A stretch of DNA of 64,000 nucleotides from Acinetobacter sp. CS-2 (lineage in GTDB: Bacteria > Pseudomonadota > Gammaproteobacteria > Pseudomonadales > Moraxellaceae): positions 992,001-1,056,000 of the forward strand of contig NZ_CP067019.1 in NCBI RefSeq assembly GCF_016599715.1, written 5' to 3'. Of this stretch, positions 46,720-57,767 are shown in pieces. Made by a program: the position numbers and the translations under genes. How positions within the stretch are numbered: the first letter of the stretch is position 1; every line of letters starts with the position of its first letter. The notes below the pieces were generated by a model. That model searched no databases. It was not told the DNA's origin and saw only the letters and a program-made list of their open reading frames with translations.

Positions 46720-46748
46720 ATCTTATTGATCCGCCATCAAGGTGTCAA
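46720..46748 (-). promoter_or_regulatory. tRNA-Glu promoter embedded in the end of rnt
   Basis: On the minus strand TTGACA (46,743-46,748) and TAAGAT (46,720-46,725) are 17 bases apart. The -35 covers the Leu-Asp-Thr codons near the rnt C-terminus and the -10 starts at its TAA stop. The -10 edge is 18 bases from the tRNA, as in the two other units. Confidence 0.75.
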
Positions 46749-47382
46749 GTAGATGGGGTGCGAGTTTGTTCAAAATATAGCAAAACAGTTCAGCCGTTTT
46801 TTGAGTGTCGTATAAAGCAGAGTGTGCTTCCTTACCATCGAACTCAATTCCAGCCTGAATACATGATTTTGCCAGTACGGTCTGACCAAACATCACGGCA
46901 CTTAAAGTCACAGTATCAAACACCGAAAAACTGTGAAAAGGGTTTTGATTTTTGGTCCCTGTACGGGCAATAGCCGCTTGTACAAAGCCCAAATCGAAAT
47001 GTGCATTGTGACCGACCAAAACGGCATGGGTACAGTTTTGCTGCCGACGAACTTCATTGACCGATTTGAAAATGCGTTTTAATGCACTTTTTTCATCTTC
47101 CGCCATGGCAATGCGCATTGGGTTTGACGGATCTATACCAATAAATTCCAGAGAACGGCGGTCTAAATTCGCCCCTGCAAAAGGATTAATATGTGCATGG
47201 TGCGCTTCACCAGGTACAAATTGGCCTTTTTCATTATAAATGATTGGGATTGCTGCGATTTCCAGTAAGGCATCGGTCTGTGAGTTAAAACCTGCTGTCT
47301 CGACATCGACAACAACAGGTAAAAATCCACGGAAACGCTGACCAATTACTGGTGTGGTTTCATCTGTCACACTTTTCTCCAT
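46723..47382 (-). CDS. rnt: Ribonuclease T
   Basis: A 3'-5' exoribonuclease that trims the CCA end of tRNA and the 3' ends of stable RNAs. The 219-residue protein is a DEDD exonuclease: [10 protein letters not shown] (Asp, Glu), [11 protein letters not shown] (Asp) and [15 protein letters not shown] (His, Asp). It overlaps the end of pyrC by 16 bases. Its own end contains a tRNA promoter, and a substrate tRNA is the next gene. Confidence 0.95.
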   Translation of the reverse strand: MEKSVTDETTPVIGQRFRGFLPVVVDVETAGFNSQTDALLEIAAIPIIYNEKGQFVPGEAHHAHINPFAGANLDRRSLEFIGIDPSNPMRIAMAEDEKSALKRIFKSVNEVRRQQNCTHAVLVGHNAHFDLGFVQAAIARTGTKNQNPFHSFSVFDTVTLSAVMFGQTVLAKSCIQAGIEFDGKEAHSALYDTQKTAELFCYILNKLAPHLLDTLMADQ

Positions 47383-48407
47383 TGGATGGTCTTACCCGCA
47401 TACAATGGGATAATCTGTTCACCATCCAAATAGTCTAAACTTTCCGGAATAACTTGCTCTTCTTTGACCAAGGTAATGCTATTGGTATTGCGCGGCAGAC
47501 CATAGAAGTCCGCACCGAAATGGCTGGCAAAACCTTCCAGACGGTCCAGTCGACCTACCTGATCAAAAGCCTGAGCATATAATTCAATTGCGGTAGGGGC
47601 GCTATAGCAACCGGCACAGCCACAGGCATTTTCTTTGGCATTTTTTGAATGCGGCGCGCTGTCTGTACCCAGGAAAAACTTGGGATTAGAACTGGTTGCA
47701 ACTTCAAGTAATGTTTGCTGATGGCTTTGACGCTTTAAAATCGGCAAACAATAGAAATGCGGTTTAATACCACCTACCAGCATATCATTACGGTTGAACA
47801 GTAAGTGCTGTGGGGTAATGGTAGCAGCCACATTGCGGTCCTGTTCAAGTACAAAATGTGCAGCATCGCTTGTGGTAATGTGTTCTAAAACCAATTTAAG
47901 CTTTGGAAACTGTTTTAAAAGCGGTGAAAGTACTTCATCTAAAAAGCGTTTTTCACGGTCAAAAATATCGACATGATTGTGGGTGACTTCACCGTGAAGC
48001 AACAATGGCACCTGATGTTCTTCAAGCTGTTCAATCACTGCATAGACTTTACTGATATCACTGACGCCATTGTCTGAATTTGTGGTTGCACCGGCTGGAT
48101 ACAGCTTGATGGCATTGACATGCTCAGATTCTTTAATTTTTTTGACTTCGCTTGGTTGAGTCTGGTCGGTAAAGTAAAGCACCATACGTGGATCAAATGC
48201 GACACCTTCAGGGACATGCGCCATAATGCGTTCGCGATAAGCCAATGCTTCCTCAACTGTTTTGATGGGAGGTACAGTATTTGGCATGCAGATAGCACGA
48301 GCAAACTGCTTGGCAAGATCGGGAACTGTGCGTTTTAAAGATAAACCGTCACGTAAGTGAGCATGCCAATCATCTGGCTGGAGAAGAGTGATTGTATTCA
48401 AGGCCAT
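47367..48407 (-). CDS. pyrC: Dihydroorotase
   Basis: Closes carbamoyl-aspartate to dihydroorotate in pyrimidine synthesis. The 346-residue length fits class II PyrC. Zinc site motifs are [10 protein letters not shown], the carboxylated Lys in [33 protein letters not shown] and [14 protein letters not shown]. It is first in a two-gene operon with rnt. Confidence 0.97.
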   Translation of the reverse strand: MALNTITLLQPDDWHAHLRDGLSLKRTVPDLAKQFARAICMPNTVPPIKTVEEALAYRERIMAHVPEGVAFDPRMVLYFTDQTQPSEVKKIKESEHVNAIKLYPAGATTNSDNGVSDISKVYAVIEQLEEHQVPLLLHGEVTHNHVDIFDREKRFLDEVLSPLLKQFPKLKLVLEHITTSDAAHFVLEQDRNVAATITPQHLLFNRNDMLVGGIKPHFYCLPILKRQSHQQTLLEVATSSNPKFFLGTDSAPHSKNAKENACGCAGCYSAPTAIELYAQAFDQVGRLDRLEGFASHFGADFYGLPRNTNSITLVKEEQVIPESLDYLDGEQIIPLYAGKTIQWRKV

Positions 48408-48510
48408 TTCAATCGAAGAAATAAAACAGATGATAATCCATAAAGTGTGAAAATGGTAACGAGAATTACAGACAAATGGTTATATATACATAATTCTAAA
48501 TAAGAAAAAT

Positions 48511-49827
48511 ATGTTATTTTTAGTAACTAAAAGAATTAAGAAATGGGCAATGGAATCCAAGTATAATCTAGCGAAATTACAATATGATAAAGAAAAAATA
48601 GAAGAGCTGATTATACGGCAAAGTCAGCGTATAGGTCAGGTTTTTCCCAAAAAAATGGAACAGGAATTTTGGTCGAAAAATTTGGAGCGTGCCCGTAAGC
48701 ATGTACAAAAATATCTGTGGGGCGGCGTTTTATCTTACTTTATTTTTATTCTGGTGATTTTGCCCAGCGACTACTGGGTGATTGACAAACAGTATATCAG
48801 GCATGATTTTCTGAACTGTAGCCTAGGTTTGGCCAATGGTGCTGTATGCCTGCTGATTTTATTTTCTTTTTCACATTTTCCCAAATTGCGTCCCTATTTT
48901 TCTCTGGCTTCCATGGTGCTTATGTTTTGGGCCATGATTTCCATGTCCTGGTTGACTTTGACCGTAGAAACTGTTGCCTTACGCCAACAAGGTATGGCCA
49001 TTCTATGCATGATTTACATCATGGGTTCCCTTATTTCCGGGGTAAAACCATTTCAGATGTTGATGACCGGATTTTTAGCGGCTTCGCTGACAGTCATTCT
49101 GTTTTTTCTGCTTCATGTTGATTTTGATGCCGTAGTACTTGGTCGTATTCTTTTTGGCAGTTGTGTGTTTGGTTATGTGATTAGTCATATGATTTTTGCG
49201 CGTGAACGAATGATTTATCTGTTTACAATGCGAACCAAAATTAGTGAAAAAATGCATCGGATTCATAATTCGGAATTATTGCATTTAAGTCAGCATGATG
49301 ACCTGACTAAAATCTCAAACCGTCGTAGTTTCGATGAAATGATGGAAGTGTTTTACCAGCAAACCCGTCAAGAACGAAGTACTTTGGCGATCCTGTTTAT
49401 TGATATTGATTTTTTTAAAAACTACAACGATTTTTATGGGCATCAGAAAGGCGATGATGTGATTTCCTCTATCGCCAAATCGATTAAAAATGCCATTCGG
49501 CATATGGATTTTGTTGCACGATATGGTGGGGAAGAGTTTGTGGTACTACTGCCTGAAACAGATGCTCATGGTGCCTATGCCGTAGCGTCAAATATCTATA
49601 AGGCCATCGAGCGTCTAGAAATTCCTCACGAGAAATCTTCAATCTCCGATTTTATTACCATTAGTTTAGGAATTACTGTTTATTATGGCGAAGCTGAGCT
49701 AAGCAAAGAAGAGTTATTAAAAATTGCTGATCAGGCTTTATATCGTGCCAAGAATTTAGGCCGTAACCAGATTTATTATCAATCTCTCCGTTCCAATATC
49801 GCTGCAACTGAATTTATAAAATCATAA
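48511..49827 (+). CDS. Membrane-bound diguanylate cyclase
   Basis: Makes cyclic di-GMP from two GTP. The 438-residue protein has a cytoplasmic N-terminal segment, about six membrane helices between residues 70 and 240, and a C-terminal GGDEF domain. The active site is RYGGEEFVVLLPE, and RHMD five residues before the GG is a product-inhibition (I-site) motif. Another in-frame ATG 13 codons later is possible. No partner gene is adjacent. Confidence 0.92.
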   Translation: MLFLVTKRIKKWAMESKYNLAKLQYDKEKIEELIIRQSQRIGQVFPKKMEQEFWSKNLERARKHVQKYLWGGVLSYFIFILVILPSDYWVIDKQYIRHDFLNCSLGLANGAVCLLILFSFSHFPKLRPYFSLASMVLMFWAMISMSWLTLTVETVALRQQGMAILCMIYIMGSLISGVKPFQMLMTGFLAASLTVILFFLLHVDFDAVVLGRILFGSCVFGYVISHMIFARERMIYLFTMRTKISEKMHRIHNSELLHLSQHDDLTKISNRRSFDEMMEVFYQQTRQERSTLAILFIDIDFFKNYNDFYGHQKGDDVISSIAKSIKNAIRHMDFVARYGGEEFVVLLPETDAHGAYAVASNIYKAIERLEIPHEKSSISDFITISLGITVYYGEAELSKEELLKIADQALYRAKNLGRNQIYYQSLRSNIAATEFIKS

Positions 49828-49840
49828 ACAGGTCAGATAA

Positions 49841-49869
49841 AAAAAACCGCTCTTTTGAGCGGTTTTTTT
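49841..49869 (+). terminator. Bidirectional terminator between the GGDEF gene and argG
   Basis: Stem AAAAAACCGCTC / GAGCGGTTTTTT with a short loop, A and T runs on both sides; serves the two convergent genes. Confidence 0.9.
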
Positions 49870-49883
49870 GACCTAAAACAAAC

Positions 49884-51365
<1,482 letters not shown>

Positions 51366-51792
51366 TCAATATATGGTTATAAGCAAAGATTTTGATTAAA
51401 TCGTGAAGCAGAGCAGAGTTGTGGCTTATAAACAGGAGTTAAAAGGAAGGTGGATAACAATTTTGAGCAGCACATTGAAAGTTTGACCGCTTGCAACATG
51501 TCCGCACATTTTATTTCCTCTCAGAATGGCTTTCTGTCGCACCTGTTATTTGTATCTAATTATCCAGGATCTAATGATCAGTATCTATGCTTGTTATAAT
51601 ACGCTTGTTATCAATAGTGCTTTGCTTTGAGTAATCATCATTCAAATAATCCATATTATCGACTAAAGTATTAGATGATTGTCCCGGATTTTTTATTTTT
51701 CTAAAAAAATAATAAAAATGAAATAATTAAAAATATCTGAGTGAATTTTAATCAGTGTAGTCTGTATAAATTTTAAATATTTCATGCATTAT

Positions 51793-51807
51793 ATTGGTAT
51801 GACCAAT
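51793..51807. promoter_or_regulatory. LldR-type operator, distal
   Basis: Perfect palindrome ATTGGT-ATG-ACCAAT, the pattern bound by FadR-type GntR regulators such as LldR. Its partner is 103 bases downstream, and lldR is in the operon. Confidence 0.8.
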
Positions 51808-51895
51808 TTTAAATAAGAAATTGCTTATTGATCTTTATTTGGTTAAAAAGTAGCATATTTAAAGTTTATTGATATATTTTTTTAATTAAATGATT

Positions 51896-51910
51896 ATTGG
51901 TCATACCAGT
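51896..51910. promoter_or_regulatory. LldR-type operator, proximal
   Basis: TTGGT-CAT-ACCA with one outer mismatch on the right. It lies just after a likely promoter (TTGATA at about 51,870), well placed to block transcription of lldP. Two sites about 100 bases apart recall the looping arrangement of the E. coli lld operon. Confidence 0.78.
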
Positions 51911-51976
51911 TAAGATGTTAATTGGTAGGTGATCAGACCATTTTGTATTCTGGAAAAGCATTTCAAGGAGAGGACA

Positions 51977-53653
51977 ATGCTTCAACAATGGCAACAGATT
52001 TACGATCCTATGGGCAATATCTGGCTCTCCAGTTTGATTGCCCTGATTCCCATCATTTTCTTCTTTTTAGCGCTTGCGGTATTCCGCATGAAAGGTAGTG
52101 TAGCGGGAACAATTACCGTGATCCTTGCGCTGCTGGTTTCATTATTTTCCTATCAGATGCCGGTCGTGATGGCTTTTGCATCGATGATTTACGGTTTTTT
52201 CTATGGCCTGTGGCCCATTGCCTGGATTATCCTCGGCGCCGTATTTCTGTATAAAATTTCGGTTAAAACCGGACAGTTCGATATTATTCGTTCCTCCATT
52301 TTGTCAATTACCGAAGATCAGCGCTTACAAATGCTCTTTGTGGGTTTTGCCTTTGGTACTTTCCTGGAAGGTGCGGCAGGTTTTGGTGCTCCGGTTGCCA
52401 TTACTGCTGCATTGCTGGTGGGATTAGGTTTTAAACCCTTATATGCAGCGGGCTTATGTCTGATTGTCAATACTGCACCGGTTGCCTTCGGCGCAATGGG
52501 GATTCCCATTATCGTGGCCGGGCAGGTTTCAGGTGTAGATACCCATGAAATTAGCCAGATGGTCGGACGTCAGTTACCGTTTATGGTACCCATTGTTCTA
52601 TTCTGGATTATGGCGATTATGGATGGCTGGCGTGGTGTGAAAGAAACCTGGCCAGCGGTAATTGTGGGAGGTGGATCATTCGCACTTGCACAATATTTAA
52701 CCTCTAACTTTGTAGGTCCTGAACTGCCAGATATTACCGCTGCAATTGCTTCACTTATTTCTTTAACAATTTTGCTTAAATTCTGGCAACCGAAACATAT
52801 TTTCCGTTTTGCAGACCAAGATGCAAATGTTGATGAATCAGCTGCTCAACAGCTCGCAGCTCAAAAACAGCAAAAATATAGCATTGCTCAAATTGCCAAG
52901 GCATGGTCACCATTTGCCATTTTAACCGCGATGGTCACCATCTGGAGTATCAAGCCCTTTAAGGATTTATTTGCCAAAGATGGTGCTCTGCATGATCTGG
53001 TGATTTCCATCAAGGTGCCGTATTTGCATCAGCTGATCCAGAAGATGCCGCCAGTGGTCCCTGAAATTAAGGACTACGATGCGATTTATAAATTTGACTG
53101 GATTTCTGCCACAGGCACAGCCATTTTCATTGCCGCTATCATCACCATCATTTTCCTGAAAATGAAGCCCAAAGCAGCTGTCATCACTTTTGGCGAAACC
53201 ATCAATGAATTGAAAATTCCTATTTATTCCATTGGTATGGTACTGGCCTTTGCCTTTATTGCGAACTATTCAGGCATGTCGGCCACGCTGGCTTTAGCGC
53301 TGGCACATACAGGTCAGGCATTTACTTTCTTCTCGCCATTCCTTGGCTGGATAGGCGTGTTCCTGACCGGTTCAGACACATCTGCCAATGCACTGTTCTC
53401 GGCACTTCAGGCGACCACGGCACAACAGATTGGCGTGCCGGAAGTACTGCTGGTTGCAGCTAATACCAGTGGGGGTGTAACCGGAAAAATGATTTCACCT
53501 CAATCGATTGCAATTGCCTGTGCGGCTGTAGGTCTGGTAGGTAAAGAATCTGATTTGTTCCGCTTTACCGTGAAACACAGTATCTCCTTTACCGTGATGA
53601 TTGGTATTATCATCACATTACAAGCCTATGTGTTCCCATGGATGATTCCATAA
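51977..53653 (+). CDS. lldP: L-lactate permease
   Basis: A 558-residue inner-membrane lactate transporter with about 12 to 14 helices. The start [12 protein letters not shown] has AAGGAGAGGA directly before it; the upstream 16 codons are not part of it. Typical segments are [20 protein letters not shown] and [16 protein letters not shown], the two pore motifs of LctP proteins. It is first in lldP-lldR-lldD-dld. Confidence 0.96.
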   Translation: MLQQWQQIYDPMGNIWLSSLIALIPIIFFFLALAVFRMKGSVAGTITVILALLVSLFSYQMPVVMAFASMIYGFFYGLWPIAWIILGAVFLYKISVKTGQFDIIRSSILSITEDQRLQMLFVGFAFGTFLEGAAGFGAPVAITAALLVGLGFKPLYAAGLCLIVNTAPVAFGAMGIPIIVAGQVSGVDTHEISQMVGRQLPFMVPIVLFWIMAIMDGWRGVKETWPAVIVGGGSFALAQYLTSNFVGPELPDITAAIASLISLTILLKFWQPKHIFRFADQDANVDESAAQQLAAQKQQKYSIAQIAKAWSPFAILTAMVTIWSIKPFKDLFAKDGALHDLVISIKVPYLHQLIQKMPPVVPEIKDYDAIYKFDWISATGTAIFIAAIITIIFLKMKPKAAVITFGETINELKIPIYSIGMVLAFAFIANYSGMSATLALALAHTGQAFTFFSPFLGWIGVFLTGSDTSANALFSALQATTAQQIGVPEVLLVAANTSGGVTGKMISPQSIAIACAAVGLVGKESDLFRFTVKHSISFTVMIGIIITLQAYVFPWMIP

Positions 53654-53679
53654 ACTGGAATTGATGCAAGAGTAGAGAA

Positions 53680-54429
53680 ATGCAGATGAAAGTTTCCGAC
53701 CAAGCCGTACAGCAGCTCCGTATGTTGATTGAACAGAGCAATATGCAGGTTGGAGACCGTTTGCCTGCAGAACGTAAATTATGTGAACAGCTCGGGGTGT
53801 CGCGTTCATCGTTGCGTGAAGCGATTCAGCATTTGGTCAGTACGGGTATGTTGCTCAGCAAGGCAGGCTCGGGAACCTTTTTGCAGTTGCTACCGAGCGC
53901 CTGGACCAATCATCAAATTGTAGAACCTTTAAGCAATTTGATTGATCAGGACCCAGCTTACCGTTTTGATGTGCAGGAAGCCCGTAGCGTTTTAGAGGGT
54001 GGTACTGCTTGGTATGCCGCTCAGCGCGCCACAGCAGCAGACCTGGAAAATATTCGCCGCTGCTACGATCGGATTGCCCATTATCAATCTATTGGGGATG
54101 ATGACCAGTCAGCAAAAGCGGATGCTGAATTCCATTTAGCCATTGCCGAAGCCTCACATAATTTAGTGCTAATACAGATGATGCGCAGCCTGTTTGACCT
54201 GTTGAAATACAACGTGGTTTTGGGCCGACGCAAAGTCTATAGCGAATCGCACCGTTTTGATCAATTGCATGATCAGCACTTTCAGGTGATGGATGCAATT
54301 GAACGCCGTGATCCTGATGCTGCACGCAGTGCAGTCTGTGGACACATTGAGTTTGTAGTACAACAGGTACGCTTGATTGATGAAGAAGAAGCTCGTCGCC
54401 AGCGTGCCAGTAGATTAAACAGGATATAA
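53680..54429 (+). CDS. lldR: Lactate-responsive GntR-family regulator
   Basis: A 249-residue FadR-type regulator. The winged HTH is [20 protein letters not shown] followed by SLREAIQHL, and the C-terminal FCD domain has metal-ligand-like residues in [15 protein letters not shown]. Its position between lldP and lldD, with paired operators upstream of the operon, makes it the lactate sensor. It ends three bases before lldD. Confidence 0.94.
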   Translation: MQMKVSDQAVQQLRMLIEQSNMQVGDRLPAERKLCEQLGVSRSSLREAIQHLVSTGMLLSKAGSGTFLQLLPSAWTNHQIVEPLSNLIDQDPAYRFDVQEARSVLEGGTAWYAAQRATAADLENIRRCYDRIAHYQSIGDDDQSAKADAEFHLAIAEASHNLVLIQMMRSLFDLLKYNVVLGRRKVYSESHRFDQLHDQHFQVMDAIERRDPDAARSAVCGHIEFVVQQVRLIDEEEARRQRASRLNRI

Positions 54430-54431
54430 GC

Positions 54432-55583
54432 ATGATTATTTCTTCTGCGAATGATTATCGTGAAGCCGCTAGACGCCGCTTGCCACCGTTTTTATTTCAT
54501 TACATTGATGGTGGTGCGTACGCGGAATATACACTGAAGCGTAATGTGGAAGATTTATCAAAAATTGCGTTGAGACAACGTGTACTGAATGACATGTCGC
54601 AGTTAAGCCTGGAAACCAAACTGTTTGATGAAACCCTGTCTATGCCCGTGGCTTTGTCACCTGTAGGTTTGACCGGGATGTATGCCCGCCGTGGTGAAGT
54701 GCAGGCGGCAGTGGCGGCAGATAAAAAAGGCATTCCTTTTACCCTGTCTACTGTTTCAGTTTGTCCGATTGAAGAAGTGGCTCCAGCAATTCAGCGTCCA
54801 ATGTGGTTCCAGTTGTATGTGCTGCGTGACCGTGGTTTTATGAAAAATGCTCTGGAACGTGCCAAAGCGGCAGGTTGCTCAACCTTAGTATTTACAGTAG
54901 ATATGCCTGTGCCGGGCGCGCGTTACCGTGATGCCCACTCGGGTATGAGCGGGCCAAATGCAGCAATGCGCCGTTATATGCAATCCTGTTTCCATCCGCA
55001 TTGGGCCTGGAATGTGGGCTTGATGGGACGCCCACATGACCTGGGCAATATTTCTAAATACTTGGGTAAACCCACGGGTCTTGAAGATTATATTGGCTGG
55101 TTAGGTTCTAACTTTGATCCCTCGATTTCCTGGAAAGATCTGGAATGGATTCGTGAGTTCTGGGATGGTCCAATGGTGATCAAGGGTATTTTAGACCCTG
55201 AAGATGCCAAAGACGCAGTACGTTTCGGTGCAGATGGTATTGTGGTTTCAAACCATGGGGGCCGTCAGCTGGATGGTGTTTTATCTTCCGCGCGTGCTTT
55301 GCCGCCAATTGCCGATGCAGTCAAAGGTGATATTAAAATTCTAGCCGATTCGGGTATCCGTAATGGTCTGGATGTAGTGCGTATGCTGGCCTTGGGTGCA
55401 GATACCTGTATGTTGGGTCGTGCCTTTGTTTATGCACTGGGCGCTGCCGGTGGTGAGGGTGTTTCCAATCTGCTCGAATTGATTGATAAGGAAATGCGCG
55501 TAGCAATGACGCTGACTGGTGCCAAAACCATTGCCGATATTACTTCGGATTGTTTGGTGAAGTTAGATAGAGAGTTGGCTTAA
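54432..55583 (+). CDS. lldD: L-lactate dehydrogenase, FMN-dependent
   Basis: Oxidises L-lactate to pyruvate at the inner membrane and passes electrons to quinone. The 383-residue length is typical. The FMN and catalytic motif [16 protein letters not shown] holds the active His and Arg, and [20 protein letters not shown] binds FMN phosphate. [15 protein letters not shown] and [15 protein letters not shown] are further family marks. It lies directly after lldR. Confidence 0.97.
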   Translation: MIISSANDYREAARRRLPPFLFHYIDGGAYAEYTLKRNVEDLSKIALRQRVLNDMSQLSLETKLFDETLSMPVALSPVGLTGMYARRGEVQAAVAADKKGIPFTLSTVSVCPIEEVAPAIQRPMWFQLYVLRDRGFMKNALERAKAAGCSTLVFTVDMPVPGARYRDAHSGMSGPNAAMRRYMQSCFHPHWAWNVGLMGRPHDLGNISKYLGKPTGLEDYIGWLGSNFDPSISWKDLEWIREFWDGPMVIKGILDPEDAKDAVRFGADGIVVSNHGGRQLDGVLSSARALPPIADAVKGDIKILADSGIRNGLDVVRMLALGADTCMLGRAFVYALGAAGGEGVSNLLELIDKEMRVAMTLTGAKTIADITSDCLVKLDRELA

Positions 55584-55875
55584 ATAATAATTTTGAATAT
55601 TAAATTTAGTCAAAGCTTGAATTTGATACGCGTAAACGTCATCCGCAACTGTTTGAGGCAGGACTTCATACTTAACATCATGTTTCTGCGATGAAAATAA
55701 AGACTTGACGGAATATGACGAGTTTTGCGGATTACAATGGTTTTGCCTACTTTTCCCGAAAGAAAAGTAGGTCGAACCGAAGGTTAATTCCTGAATATAA
55801 ATAATATTGGAAAGACTCCGCAGTAATGAATACCGTGTTGATTAAGAGCGACAATTCATCAATAGGATATGACAA
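55584..55875. other. Gap between lldD and dld
   Basis: About 290 bases holding the hairpin element at 55,746-55,771, and the dld ribosome site. The gap suggests some independent control of dld. Confidence 0.5.
55746..55771. repeat. Interspersed hairpin element in the dld leader
   Basis: Perfect 10-bp inverted repeat CCTACTTTTC / GAAAAGTAGG around the loop CCGAAA. It has no T run and is not a normal terminator. Similar CCTACTTTTC hairpins are scattered in many genomes as short palindromic repeats. Only one copy is in this window. Confidence 0.6.
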
Positions 55876-57585
55876 ATGCCATCCAATTTAGATGCACAGC
55901 AAACCATTCAAAAACTCATCCACATTGTCGGCAAGCAACATGTATTCACGGATGACAATGACACACGATTATACCGTCAAGGTCGTCGTTACGGTTCCGG
56001 CCAAGTGCTGGCCGTGGTCGTCCCGGGTTCATTGCTGGAACAGTGGCAAGTTTTGCAGGCTGCGGTGGACGCAGACTGTATTGTGATTATGCAGGCTGCC
56101 AATACCGGACTCACCGGTGGCTCAACCCCTTTTGGCGATGATTATGACCGTCCAGTGATTCTGATCAACACTCGACGCTTGGTTGGCATTCAAGTGATTA
56201 ATGATGCGAAACAAGTGGTTTGCTTGCCCGGTGCAACACTAGACAAACTGGAAAAAGAACTGGCAGTGTTTAATCGTGAGCCGCATTCGGTGATTGGTTC
56301 CTCCTGTATAGGTGCATCGGTTTTGGGTGGAGTCTGTAATAACTCGGGCGGTGCACTGGTTCGCCGTGGACCTGCCTATACGGAACTTGCCCTGTATGCC
56401 CGAGTAAATGAAACCGGACAACTTGAACTGGTCAATCATTTGGGCATCCAGCTCGGTTCAACACCAGAAGAAATTTTATCCCGACTTGAAAATCAGCAAT
56501 ATCAATTGACTGATATTGAAAATGATCAACATTGCTGTGCTTCGGATCATCGTTATGCGCATGACGTGACTCAAGTTGATGAGAACACGCCAGCACGTTT
56601 TAATGCTGATCCATCGCGTTTGTATGAAGCGTCCGGCTCGGCAGGAAAAGTCTGTGTCTTTGCAGTACGTCTGGATACCTTTGAAAAAATTCCCAGTCAG
56701 GTGTTTTATGTGGGTACCAATACCCAGCAAGATTTAACCGCAATCCGCCGTTTTCTACTCACGGGTTTAGCGCGTTTACCGATTGCGGGCGAATATATTC
56801 ACCGGGTGGCTTACGATATTGGTGCTGAATATGGCAAAGATACCTTCATGTTTATCGAAAAATTCGGAACAGCCAAAGTACCGGCGGCTTTTGCCATGAA
56901 AGATAAGGTCGATGGCTACCTGGAAAAAGTTGGCATGAAAGGGCTGTCTGATAAAGTCCTGCAAATGCTGAGCAAATTTTTACCGTCGCATTTACCGAAA
57001 CGCATGAATGAATTCCGGGATTTGTATGAGCATCATCTGGTGCTGCGCATCGAAAATCAGGATGTGGAGCAGGTTCAGCAATTTTTAAAGCACTATTTTT
57101 CATCTCATAACACTGGAAATTATTTCCACTGTACCGAAGAAGAAGGACGTAAAGCCTTTTTACATCGTTTTGCTGTAGCTGGAGCTGCCATTCGTTATCG
57201 CGATACCCATCGTTCAGAAGTAGAAGATATTGTCGCGCTGGACATTGCCTTACGCCGTAATGACCGTGAATGGGTAGAAACTTTGCCAAAGGAAATGGAT
57301 GAGCTGATTATCCATAAACTTTATTATGGCCATTTTTTATGTCATGTCTTTCATCAGGACTATATTGTGAAAAAAGGTGTTGATCCTTTAGCGATAGAAC
57401 ATCAAATGTGGAGTTTACTGGATGAACGCGGGGCTGAATATCCTGCAGAACATAATGTCGGGCATTTATATGTGGCCAAGCCTGCGCTAAAAAACCATTA
57501 TCAAAAACTGGATCCGACCAATAGCTTTAATGTGGGGATTGGTCATACCTCAAAATTAAAATACTGGAATCAAGAAACAAATTAA
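55876..57585 (+). CDS. dld: Quinone-dependent D-lactate dehydrogenase
   Basis: Oxidises D-lactate to pyruvate with FAD, peripheral inner membrane. The 569-residue length is that of E. coli Dld. The FAD-binding domain shows NTGLTGGSTPFG, and NNSGGALVRRGPAYTELAL; the C-terminal membrane-binding half ends with NVGHLYVAKPALKNHYQ and FNVGIGHTSK. A terminator follows. It completes the lactate locus for both isomers. Confidence 0.96.
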   Translation: MPSNLDAQQTIQKLIHIVGKQHVFTDDNDTRLYRQGRRYGSGQVLAVVVPGSLLEQWQVLQAAVDADCIVIMQAANTGLTGGSTPFGDDYDRPVILINTRRLVGIQVINDAKQVVCLPGATLDKLEKELAVFNREPHSVIGSSCIGASVLGGVCNNSGGALVRRGPAYTELALYARVNETGQLELVNHLGIQLGSTPEEILSRLENQQYQLTDIENDQHCCASDHRYAHDVTQVDENTPARFNADPSRLYEASGSAGKVCVFAVRLDTFEKIPSQVFYVGTNTQQDLTAIRRFLLTGLARLPIAGEYIHRVAYDIGAEYGKDTFMFIEKFGTAKVPAAFAMKDKVDGYLEKVGMKGLSDKVLQMLSKFLPSHLPKRMNEFRDLYEHHLVLRIENQDVEQVQQFLKHYFSSHNTGNYFHCTEEEGRKAFLHRFAVAGAAIRYRDTHRSEVEDIVALDIALRRNDREWVETLPKEMDELIIHKLYYGHFLCHVFHQDYIVKKGVDPLAIEHQMWSLLDERGAEYPAEHNVGHLYVAKPALKNHYQKLDPTNSFNVGIGHTSKLKYWNQETN

Positions 57586-57625
57586 AAAACTGAATTATAA
57601 TAAAAAATAACGGGTTCTATCTCAG

Positions 57626-57653
57626 GCGCAGTCTAAGCACTGCGCTTTTTTTT
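57626..57653 (+). terminator. Rho-independent terminator of the lactate operon
   Basis: Stem GCGCAGT / ACTGCGC with a 6-base loop and a run of eight T, 40 bases after dld. Confidence 0.9.
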
Positions 57654-57767
57654 ATGAAAAGTTGACTGTTTCGTCAGACAATGTGTAAAACAAGTCATAA
57701 ACAAAAGAATAAAAATAGGTAAAGTAATATGCAACAAGTTGCAAAGCCAATATATAAAGGATCCATC

